From Rheinheimera sp. UJ63 (GTDB lineage: Bacteria; Pseudomonadota; Gammaproteobacteria; Enterobacterales; Alteromonadaceae): 64,000 nt of DNA. Shown one piece after another: positions 56,259 to 64,000 of the stretch; position 1 is the stretch's first letter, and each line of letters begins with the position of its first letter. The notes beneath the pieces were generated by a model that worked only from the letters and a program-made list of their open reading frames with translations, ran no database searches and had not been told where the DNA came from. Location of the stretch: positions 1 through 64,000 of the forward strand of contig NZ_JAKGTQ010000002.1 in assembly GCF_021568285.1 (NCBI RefSeq), written 5' to 3'. Position numbers and translations under genes: made by a program.

Positions 56259-56714
56259 TTAATCAGCTTTGTATTTATCATGGCAAGCTTTGCAGTTACG
56301 CGCATAGTCGCTAAACGCTTTGCGAATAGCCGCTTGCTCGCCGGCCTTTGCTGCAACTAATAAAGCGGCAGCATCTGCAGCCAGTTTTTCACCACGCTCT
56401 TGCACATCCGCTAAGTTATCCCAAATAGCCGGTTTTACTTCACCGCCCGCCCCTTGAGTGCCAGGCACGGTAAACGTTTCCCATGGCAGTTGCGATAATA
56501 AGGCTAGCGCCTCAGCGCGACGCTGCACGCGCTCAACGTCAAAAGCCACATTACCGCGGATCATATCTTGGATGTCGCCCATGTTATGGCGGATCATCTG
56601 AAAGTTAGCTTGACGGTATGACACCGCATCTTTACCGTCAGTAAATGCCGTAGCGGCGACGACCGGTAAAGCGATAGATAAACAAAGTAGGGAAGAAATT
56701 AGGGCTTTTTTCAT
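56259..56714 (-). CDS. Cytochrome c' (class II c-type cytochrome)
   Basis: 151 residues with a signal peptide (about 1-21) and the haem motif CKACH near the C-terminus, the mark of class II cytochromes c with a four-helix bundle. These periplasmic proteins often bind NO or CO and are linked to protection from nitrosative stress. It is convergent with the cytochrome b561-type gene and divergent from the GGDEF/EAL gene. Confidence 0.9.
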   Translation of the reverse strand: MKKALISSLLCLSIALPVVAATAFTDGKDAVSYRQANFQMIRHNMGDIQDMIRGNVAFDVERVQRRAEALALLSQLPWETFTVPGTQGAGGEVKPAIWDNLADVQERGEKLAADAAALLVAAKAGEQAAIRKAFSDYARNCKACHDKYKAD

Positions 56715-56828
56715 ATTGTTACTCTCTTCTAGTCGATTGTCGTAAAATAATGGTAAAGTACAAGTCGTCTTTATTGCATACCTGACAGGGATACTATCAG
56801 GTCACTATAACAGCAGTGAGCCAAATTC

Positions 56829-59798
56829 GTGAAGGATCTTACCCATAATAATGCCAAAGGATTCAACTCACTGGGTTTGAAATTTTCAATCCTGGTGTTT
56901 TTGGCTATGCTGATTGCCGGTCTTACCGTGATGTTTACTTATGGCCTGTATCAACAGCAAACTGATGAGGCAGTGCAGTTAAAAAAACAAGCACTATTGC
57001 AGCGCAATAGCGATTTTTATCATCAGCAATTAGACAAATACCTCGAAAAACAAGAAATCAAAGCACGCCGAGCTCACCAACTGATCAGTGAGCAATTAAA
57101 CGAGCGCCCAGTTACCCGTTCTAATACAGCCTTATTAACCACCTTAGCCGATGGTTCACGTCGCCAACAACATGATTTTTCTGGCCTGTATATTGCGCCG
57201 GACGCCCGGGTCAATGTGCAAAATAGTTTATTACAGCGCAGTACTGCGGTTTGGCACGATACTGTGCCGTTGTTGCAACATGATTTCTTTGCTGTGTTTT
57301 TTATTGCCAAAGATAACTATGTTCAGGTAACGCCAGCAGGTTGGGCGGCAGATTTCTCGGCCGATATTTCCCTATTGAACAACCCCTTATTTCAATTAGC
57401 AGCACCAAAGCAAAACCCTGAACGCAGTTTGCGCTGGAGCCCGGTGTATTTTGACAGTATTTGGCAACAATGGATGCTGAGTATGTTGCTGCCGGTCTAT
57501 CAGCAAGAACAGTTTCTTGGCGTAATGGGTTTTACGCTGCCTCTTTCAGAATTAACACAGCATCGCAGCGCCTCGGCTGAATACAAGCCAAATACCCATG
57601 CCTTGCTACTCGATAGAATGGGGCAAGTCATCAGTGATAGCGTATCGTCTTCAATGCGCAATTTGCCGATGTTTAGCCCTTATCAGGGCGCTAAAGTGAG
57701 CGATCCTGTATTAAGTGAATTACTGCAAACGCCCAATCAAACCTTGAGTCATAGCCGTTTTATGATGGCGCTAAGTGCCTTTAATCGTTTAGATTGGCAG
57801 TTTGCGCTTTATCAAGAAAAACGAACTTTATTACAACAACAAGACTTTTTTGTTCCTCGCCTACTGTTTTTAACTTTGTTAGTGGCGATTGCCGTGACGC
57901 TGTTATTGCATTTTTTCATTAACCAAATGCTGTTAAAACGGCTGAAAAAATTAGCCTCTGCGGTAAATCGGGTCGGGCGCGGGGCGCATCCTGGCTTACA
58001 ATTGGATACCAAACACGATGAACTGGGTATTTTAAACCGCGCCTTTACCGCGATGTTTGAAGAAATTAATCAATTAGTTACTGGTTTAGATACGCGGATT
58101 GCCGAAAAAGAACAAGCCGAATTGCTGGCGCGTAAACTCAGTAAAGCGGTCGCTTTTTCCAGTTCAGGAATTGTGATTACCAATAAGCATCTTGATATTG
58201 AGTATGTAAACCCATTTTTGACGACGTTGTTAAAGGTTCAAAGCGCCAGTATCTTGGGAAAACCCTTAAGTAGTTTGTTCGCTGAAGATATGCAAAAACT
58301 GACCAATGATATGATGCAGTCATTGGCAGAGCGGCAACACTGGCGTGGTGATGTGTTGTTATTGCAAGAAGATGCCACAGACGAAACAGAACAAGCTTGG
58401 GTCACTTTAGCCTTAGCGCCGATCCGAGACGAGCGTGGTGAGTTATCTCATTATGTTGCGGCGATGCAAGACATTTCTTTTATTAAGCGCAGCCAAAAGC
58501 AAATGGAGCAATTGGCTTACTTCGACTCACTCACTGGCTTGGCCAATCGCAGTTATTTCCGCAACCAATTACGCAAAGCCATTTCCATGTCGCAACGCGG
58601 TTATTACACCTTTGCTTTGTTGTACTTTGACTTAGACGAATTTAAATTAATTAATGATACTTTAGGCCACGACGCTGGCGATGAATTATTGATCGAAGTG
58701 GCTAAGCGTTTAACCTCACGTTTGCGTGAAGATGATACTATCGCCAGGCTCGGCGGCGATGAATTTGCCGTTATTTTAAGCGATATAAAAGACAAAATGC
58801 ATGCAGGGCAAATTGCCGGCAATTTACAACAAGCCTTTACTCAGCCAGTGCAATTAGGAACGCATACGGTCGCCATTAGTGCCTCTATTGGTATTACTGT
58901 GGCGCCTGATGACGGTGCGGAAGAAGAAGTTCTGATAAAACATGCTGATTTGGCCATGTATGAAGCAAAAGCGCGTGGCAAAAATACTTACCGGTTTTTC
59001 TCACGCGAGTTAAATGAAGCCGCGACCGATCGTTTATTGATTGAAAATCAGTTACGTGAAGCGATCCGCGAGCAACAATTCCTGATGTATTACCAACCCA
59101 AAATTGATATTCAAGATGACACCGTAGTGGGTTATGAGGCCTTGATCCGCTGGCTGCGACCCGACAATACCCTAGTGCCTCCGGCGCGCTTTATTCCGGT
59201 GGCGGAAAGTACCGGCTTGATTGTGAAAATTGGTGAGTGGATTATTCTAGAGTCGTGCCGTTTTCTGGCTCGACAACACAGCCGTGGCTATGCCGTTAGT
59301 TTGTCAATTAACTTATCGGCGCGCCAATTTAACGACAATCGTTTACCGACGATGATTGAACAAATTATCCAGCGGACCGGTGTCGATCCAAGCTATTTAG
59401 TGTTTGAAATTACCGAAAGTATGCTGATGGGCGATACTGATGCGGCTATTAAACAGTTAAATCAGTTAAAACGTCTCGGCGTCTCTTTATCTATTGATGA
59501 CTTTGGTACAGGCTATTCATCGCTTAATTATTTGAAGCGATTCCCAGTAGACGAGCTGAAAATCGACCGCTCTTTTGTTAAAGATATTCCAGAAGATCGG
59601 AACGATATGGACATTGTCTCTGCCATTATTGCGATGGCGCAAAAGATGCAATTACGCGTTGTCGCTGAAGGGGTCGAGTCAGAAGCTCAGGTAGACTTCT
59701 TAAAGCAAAATGCTTGCTATATTGTCCAGGGGTATTACTACAGTATGCCGTTGGCAGAGCAAGAGTTAAGTCATCTGACATTTACAATAAAAACATAG
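56829..59798 (+). CDS. GGDEF/EAL c-di-GMP signalling protein
   Basis: 989 residues: membrane helix (about 16-38), a periplasmic sensor segment (about 40-345), second helix (about 346-366), HAMP (about 368-420), PAS (about 430-550), GGDEF (near 642, RLGGDEFAVIL) and EAL (near 770, YEALIRW, with NLSARQFN, FEITES, DDFGTGYSSL and EGVES). Both catalytic signatures are intact, so either synthesis or hydrolysis of c-di-GMP is possible. GTG 56829 is the start, with GTGAG upstream. The HAMP-linked periplasmic part suggests response to an external signal. Confidence 0.93.
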   Translation: MKDLTHNNAKGFNSLGLKFSILVFLAMLIAGLTVMFTYGLYQQQTDEAVQLKKQALLQRNSDFYHQQLDKYLEKQEIKARRAHQLISEQLNERPVTRSNTALLTTLADGSRRQQHDFSGLYIAPDARVNVQNSLLQRSTAVWHDTVPLLQHDFFAVFFIAKDNYVQVTPAGWAADFSADISLLNNPLFQLAAPKQNPERSLRWSPVYFDSIWQQWMLSMLLPVYQQEQFLGVMGFTLPLSELTQHRSASAEYKPNTHALLLDRMGQVISDSVSSSMRNLPMFSPYQGAKVSDPVLSELLQTPNQTLSHSRFMMALSAFNRLDWQFALYQEKRTLLQQQDFFVPRLLFLTLLVAIAVTLLLHFFINQMLLKRLKKLASAVNRVGRGAHPGLQLDTKHDELGILNRAFTAMFEEINQLVTGLDTRIAEKEQAELLARKLSKAVAFSSSGIVITNKHLDIEYVNPFLTTLLKVQSASILGKPLSSLFAEDMQKLTNDMMQSLAERQHWRGDVLLLQEDATDETEQAWVTLALAPIRDERGELSHYVAAMQDISFIKRSQKQMEQLAYFDSLTGLANRSYFRNQLRKAISMSQRGYYTFALLYFDLDEFKLINDTLGHDAGDELLIEVAKRLTSRLREDDTIARLGGDEFAVILSDIKDKMHAGQIAGNLQQAFTQPVQLGTHTVAISASIGITVAPDDGAEEEVLIKHADLAMYEAKARGKNTYRFFSRELNEAATDRLLIENQLREAIREQQFLMYYQPKIDIQDDTVVGYEALIRWLRPDNTLVPPARFIPVAESTGLIVKIGEWIILESCRFLARQHSRGYAVSLSINLSARQFNDNRLPTMIEQIIQRTGVDPSYLVFEITESMLMGDTDAAIKQLNQLKRLGVSLSIDDFGTGYSSLNYLKRFPVDELKIDRSFVKDIPEDRNDMDIVSAIIAMAQKMQLRVVAEGVESEAQVDFLKQNACYIVQGYYYSMPLAEQELSHLTFTIKT

Positions 59799-59944
59799 GG
59801 TACAGGATCAATCGGTCGTTCAGTGCGGGGTAATTGTTGTTTCGATTAACACCATTAAAACGCAGGGGTGATTGACTAAACAGCCTGCGCTGACCGCAAC
59901 TAACGCTGTGATACCTTACATCCACTCAAAACCAGGAAAACGTT

Positions 59945-62900
59945 ATGATATCAGCTCGCCTGTCACTTTTGACCTTGGCTTTGCTTAGCGCGACCAGCTA
60001 TGCGGCTCAGACCACGCCAGAGTTAGGGATCCGGGATAAAACCCCGAATCTCGTGGCTCTGACCAATGCCACTGTTCTGACCGAACCGGGCAAAGAACTT
60101 ACCGGTGCAACCATCTTAATTCGTGATGGTAAAATTGAAGCGGTTTCAACCAGCGCTAAGATCCCTGCCGGTTATCAAACCATTGATTTACAAGGTTACT
60201 TTGTATATCCCGGTTTTATTGACCCTTACACTCAATACGGTGTTCCTGCTGCCAGTCAGCCTGAGCGTGCGCGCTTTGGTGGTCGTAACCCTATTTATGA
60301 AAATGCGCGAAAGGGGGGCAATGCAGCAAACGACGCCATTCATGCACAGCAACGTTGGGCAACCCAATTTAAACCCGACAGTAAAGCGGCGACCGAGTTA
60401 TTAAAAGCCGGTTTTACAACGGTACAAAGTGCCCGCCAAGACGGTATTTTTCGTGGAACCGCTTTTGTTGCCTCTTTAGGTGAAGGCTTACCAAATGATT
60501 TAATTTTAAAAGCTGACGCTCAGCATTTTTTATCTTTTAGCAAAGGCAGCTCGCAGCAAACCTATCCTTCTTCGTTGATGGGATCTATCGCGCTGATCCG
60601 TCAAACCTTGTCCGATGCTAATTGGTATCAAGCGGCCACGGCTAGCCCGAATTTAAGCGTTCAGGGTAAGCCGGTTGAGTTTAACGCGGCTTTAGAAGCG
60701 CTTAGCAGTTTAAGCAGCCAGGGCATCTTGTTTGATACCACAGACGATCGTTCATTACTGCGCGCCAATCAATTACTCAGCGAATTTAATCTTAAAAATG
60801 CGCTGTTATTAGGCTCTGGCTATGAATACAGCCGCTTGCCACAAATTAAAGCGACCGGTAAACCTGTGTTGCTACCACTGAATTTTCCCGCCGCACCCCA
60901 GGTTAGCGCGGCTGAGCAGCGTTTAGACGTGAATCTTGCTGATTTACGGCACTGGGAGCGGGCACCGGCTAACCCGGCTGAAGTGGCTAAAGCTGGGGTA
61001 AACTTTGCTTTCACAACGCATGGTTTAACTAAAAAATCCGAGTTTTTACCCAACTTACGCAAAGCTATTCAATACGGCTTAGATAAACAGCAAGCGCTCG
61101 CAGCCTTAACCACCACACCAGCCAGTTTACTGGGTTTAGACGATAGGTTAGGTAAAATTGCTGCCGGTTATCAGGCCGATCTTGTGATCAGCCGAGGCGA
61201 TCTGTTCACCGACGGTGAAATTGTCGCAACCTGGTTACGTGGCCAAGAAAAACGCTTTACCAGTGTGCAACCCACCGCTTTTGCAGGTGAGTATCAACTT
61301 ACTTATCAAGACCAAACGTTTAGCGTGACGCTAACGGGTACGGCGCCGAAAATAAGCGGTGAAGCGGCACTGGGTGATAAAAAAGTAAAACTGACGCACC
61401 TGATGGTGCAAGACCAGCGGTTACAATTTAGCTTGCCGTTACAAAAGCTCACCGAACAAGCTGCGGTGCTGCAATTTAATGGTGTTTGGTCTGAGCAACA
61501 ACTTAAGGGTTATTGGTTAGATGCACAGGGTAATGAAGTGGCTGTCAGCGCCAAACAGCAAGTTGCAGTCAGCAGTAAAGATGCCAAGCCCGCTAAAGCC
61601 GTGCCAGCGATGTTGTCGAAACTGACTTATCCTAATCGTGCTTTTGGTTTAGATGCCTTACCGCAGCAACAAAACCTGCACATCAAAAATGCGACCGTGT
61701 GGACAGCAACAGCAGACGGTGTGTTAACCGAAAGTGATGTGCTGGTGCGCAATGGTAAGTTTGAGAAAATTGGCCAAAACCTGACTACGCCACGCGGTTA
61801 TACGGTAATCGATGCCACGGGTTTACATTTAACGCCAGGTATTATTGACGAGCACTCACATATTGCCACCGAGCAAGGGGTGAACGAGGGTTCACATGCT
61901 AATACTGCCGAAGTGCACTTAGGTGATGTGATTAACTCAGATGATATCAACATCTATCGTGCTTTAGCCGGTGGTGTTACCGCAGTGCAGGTACTACATG
62001 GTAGTGCTAACCCGATTGGTGGTCGTGCGCAAATTATCAGCTTACGCTGGGGGCAAGATGCAGAAGGGCTGAAATTTAAAGATGCACCTCCGAGTATCAA
62101 ATTTGCGTTAGGTGAAAACGTAAAGCAATCTAACTGGGGCTCTGAGTTCAATACCCGTTACCCGCAAACCCGTATTGGTGTTGAAACCTTTATTCGCGAT
62201 CAATTCCAAGCGGCTAAAGAATACCGTGCGGCTTGGCAAGCGTTCAATAAACTGTCTAAGCGTGAGCAAGGCCGTGTTGCCCCTCCTCGCCGTGATTATC
62301 AGATGGATACCTTGGTCGAAATTCTAGAAGGTAAACGTCATATTCATACACACTCTTATGTGGCTTCTGAAATTTTAATGTTGATGAAAGTTGCTGATGA
62401 AATGGGTTTCAAAGTGAATACTTACACCCACATCTTAGAAGGCTACAAGGTAGCGAGTGAAATGAAAGCGCATGGTGCCAGTGCATCGACCTTTGCTGAC
62501 TGGTGGGGCTTTAAGATGGAAGTCACGGATGCCATTCCAACTAACACCTGTTTGATGCATGAGCAGGGTATGTTAGTGAGCGTTAACTCTGATGATCCTG
62601 GTTTACTGCGTCGTTTGAATCAAGAGGCCTCAAAATCAACCATGTATTGTAATATGGATGAGCAAGAAGCCTTGAAGATGGTTACGTTAAACCCAGCAAA
62701 ACAATTAAAAATTGACGATAAAGTCGGTTCAATTGCCGTCGGTAAACAAGCCGATTTCGTGTTATGGGATGCCCATCCATTATCCGTTTACAGTGTGGCA
62801 CAACAAACGTGGATTGAAGGGGCTCGTTACTTCGACCGTGCTGAAGACTTGGCAAAGCGGCAACAGCTTGAGCAAGAGCGGCAACAGTTGATCCAAAAGG

Positions 62901-63061
62901 TCTTAACCGCAGGTGACGCTGCGCGTAACGGCAGTAGCAACGCCTATAAGCAAGATGATCCGATTTGGCATTGTGAAGATAACGATGACTGGTTGAAATT
63001 GCGCTTTGGTTTTGGCTCTGCCACAGAAAGCCATGCTCATGCCCATGGGGAGCAACACTAA
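59945..63061 (+). CDS. Exported two-domain amidohydrolase
   Basis: 1038 residues with a signal peptide (about 1-21, ending YAA). It has two amidohydrolase-type domains. In the first, the strand that normally holds the HxH metal ligands reads YPGFIDPYTQYG (about 88-99) and lacks them. In the second, the ligands are present (DEHSH, H637 and H639; HTHSY; NSDD). So only the C-terminal domain is expected to be active, in the periplasm, on a cyclic amide, peptide or similar substrate. It ends one base inside the next gene. Confidence 0.85.
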   Translation: MISARLSLLTLALLSATSYAAQTTPELGIRDKTPNLVALTNATVLTEPGKELTGATILIRDGKIEAVSTSAKIPAGYQTIDLQGYFVYPGFIDPYTQYGVPAASQPERARFGGRNPIYENARKGGNAANDAIHAQQRWATQFKPDSKAATELLKAGFTTVQSARQDGIFRGTAFVASLGEGLPNDLILKADAQHFLSFSKGSSQQTYPSSLMGSIALIRQTLSDANWYQAATASPNLSVQGKPVEFNAALEALSSLSSQGILFDTTDDRSLLRANQLLSEFNLKNALLLGSGYEYSRLPQIKATGKPVLLPLNFPAAPQVSAAEQRLDVNLADLRHWERAPANPAEVAKAGVNFAFTTHGLTKKSEFLPNLRKAIQYGLDKQQALAALTTTPASLLGLDDRLGKIAAGYQADLVISRGDLFTDGEIVATWLRGQEKRFTSVQPTAFAGEYQLTYQDQTFSVTLTGTAPKISGEAALGDKKVKLTHLMVQDQRLQFSLPLQKLTEQAAVLQFNGVWSEQQLKGYWLDAQGNEVAVSAKQQVAVSSKDAKPAKAVPAMLSKLTYPNRAFGLDALPQQQNLHIKNATVWTATADGVLTESDVLVRNGKFEKIGQNLTTPRGYTVIDATGLHLTPGIIDEHSHIATEQGVNEGSHANTAEVHLGDVINSDDINIYRALAGGVTAVQVLHGSANPIGGRAQIISLRWGQDAEGLKFKDAPPSIKFALGENVKQSNWGSEFNTRYPQTRIGVETFIRDQFQAAKEYRAAWQAFNKLSKREQGRVAPPRRDYQMDTLVEILEGKRHIHTHSYVASEILMLMKVADEMGFKVNTYTHILEGYKVASEMKAHGASASTFADWWGFKMEVTDAIPTNTCLMHEQGMLVSVNSDDPGLLRRLNQEASKSTMYCNMDEQEALKMVTLNPAKQLKIDDKVGSIAVGKQADFVLWDAHPLSVYSVAQQTWIEGARYFDRAEDLAKRQQLEQERQQLIQKVLTAGDAARNGSSNAYKQDDPIWHCEDNDDWLKLRFGFGSATESHAHAHGEQH

Positions 63062-64000
63062 TGAAAAAATTAACCACTATTCTTGCCGCAGCACTGACGC
63101 TGGCAACTAGCAGCGTGCTAGCGGTAAACCCCGTACCTGCACCAAAACAAAGCGTGCCAGTATTATTGAAAAATGCCACGGTGCACGCCGTGGTAACCGA
63201 GCCGGCCATTCAAGATGTTTTACTGGTCGATGGTAAAATTGCCGCGATGGGCACAAACTTAACGGCACCTGCCGGGGCGCAAGTAGAAGATTTAACCGGT
63301 AAGCATGTGTATCCGGGGCTTATTGCTTTGATTAACCAATTAGGCTTAATTGAAGTTGAAGCCGTGCGTGCCACGCGTGATGATCGTGAAACCTCAGCCA
63401 CGAACCCGGATTTGCAAGTGCAAGTGGCCTTTAATGCTGATTCTGCGGTGATCCCAACTATTCGCAGCAACGGTTTTAGCCATAGCTTAATTTATCCTGA
63501 TGGTAGCTTAATCACCGGTCGTTCAGCATTAATGCAGTTAGACGGTTGGAATTGGCAAGATGCCTTAGTTCAAGCCAATGTGGGCTTACACGTGAATTGG
63601 CCGCGCATGGGCTTACAAACCGGTTGGTGGGTGCGCGATAGTGCGGAAAAGCAGCAAGAGCGGCAACGTGAGCAACTGGAGCAGTTACAAAGCTACTTTA
63701 GCCAAGCACAAGCCTATTATTTAGCTGAGCAAGCCGGCTTAAATCGTGGCCGTGATTCACGCTGGCATGCCATGTTAGCGTTGTTTGAAGGTAACTTACC
63801 CTTATTTGTTCATGCCGATGATCCAAGACAAATGCGTCAAGCCATCAGCTTAGCTAAACAATACAAGGTCCGTTTAGTGATTGTGGGGGGGCGCGATAGC
63901 TGGCGCATGGCAGATGAACTGGCGGCGAATAACGTGGATGTGATTTATACCGCGCCTTATGGCTTACCGACGCGTACCGATGAAGCCTATGATCAAGCCT
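63061..64000 (+). CDS. Second exported amidohydrolase-like protein (partial, runs off right edge)
   Basis: 313 codons are visible without a stop. The protein begins with a signal peptide (MKKLTTILAAALTLATSSVLA) cut here for space as MKKLTTILAA and following, then a beta strand rich N-terminal part and YPGLIALINQLGL where HxH would normally stand, so the metal site is altered here as well. ATG 63061 overlaps the stop of the preceding gene by one base (TAATG), which suggests joint production of the two. Function and full length are unknown. Confidence 0.83.
   Translation, partial: MKKLTTILAAALTLATSSVLAVNPVPAPKQSVPVLLKNATVHAVVTEPAIQDVLLVDGKIAAMGTNLTAPAGAQVEDLTGKHVYPGLIALINQLGLIEVEAVRATRDDRETSATNPDLQVQVAFNADSAVIPTIRSNGFSHSLIYPDGSLITGRSALMQLDGWNWQDALVQANVGLHVNWPRMGLQTGWWVRDSAEKQQERQREQLEQLQSYFSQAQAYYLAEQAGLNRGRDSRWHAMLALFEGNLPLFVHADDPRQMRQAISLAKQYKVRLVIVGGRDSWRMADELAANNVDVIYTAPYGLPTRTDEAYDQA

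Noticed and set aside
62682..63209. 175-residue minus-strand frame across the amidohydrolase junction
   Set aside because: It overlaps two well-supported plus-strand genes and shows no recognisable domain.

Overview
The window reads as a chromosome segment of a free-living, respiring gammaproteobacterium. The gene content (TonB receptor, large GGDEF/EAL and PilZ proteins, CheB-CheR sensor, cytochrome b/c' pair) and the housekeeping clusters resemble Alteromonadales/Chromatiaceae relatives such as Rheinheimera. This placement is inferred from protein appearance and synteny, not from a search. Most of the window is dense, conserved housekeeping sequence; the accessory parts are the left edge, the 3.3-17.8 kb catabolic block and the right-edge amidohydrolases.

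Left edge and catabolic block. Bases 31-122 hold four exact-period 23-bp repeats with internal dyads. They run into the last codons of a CheB-CheR-PAS hybrid gene and look like the end of an insertion element lying to the left that has clipped this gene. Next comes a same-strand gene run at about 3.5-16.8 kb: a PrpR-like sigma-54 activator preceded by a near-consensus -24/-12 promoter and upstream TTTCA/TGAAA dyads, a TonB receptor, a family III CoA transferase, an HMG-CoA-lyase-type lyase, hydantoinase A and B, an isochorismatase-fold amidohydrolase, and leuC/leuD-type hydratase subunits. Several genes overlap by one base or are a few bases apart, so it looks like one operon. My reading is a route that takes up a small nitrogen-containing ring compound (cyclic imide or lactam), opens it using ATP, removes the amide, hydrates the resulting unsaturated (citraconate-like) diacid, attaches CoA and cleaves the product to an acyl-CoA plus a 2-oxoacid. 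The substrate is not known.

Housekeeping core, 18-45 kb. prfC-argS-pdxH-tatD; ytjB divergent from serB; a large PilZ protein and radA; bamD divergent from rluD-pgeF-clpB (clpB with a heat-shock promoter); pssA; gshA; a lysozyme-like lipoprotein; yfjD and ypjD divergent from ffh-rpsP-rimM-trmD-rplS; and a J-domain protein. Much of this gene set is also clustered in E. coli, in rearranged order.

Aromatic amino acids and right side, 45-64 kb. aroF-tyrA sits behind a perfect TyrR box. pheA is preceded by a 15-codon Phe-rich leader peptide and a full attenuator, neither visible to ordinary gene calling. Between them are a LOG-family protein, a Na/Pi cotransporter and a beta-CASP metallo-hydrolase. 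Then follow a penicillin-acylase-family enzyme, a cytochrome b561-type protein, a cytochrome c', a GGDEF/EAL protein, and two coupled exported amidohydrolases; the second runs off the right edge.
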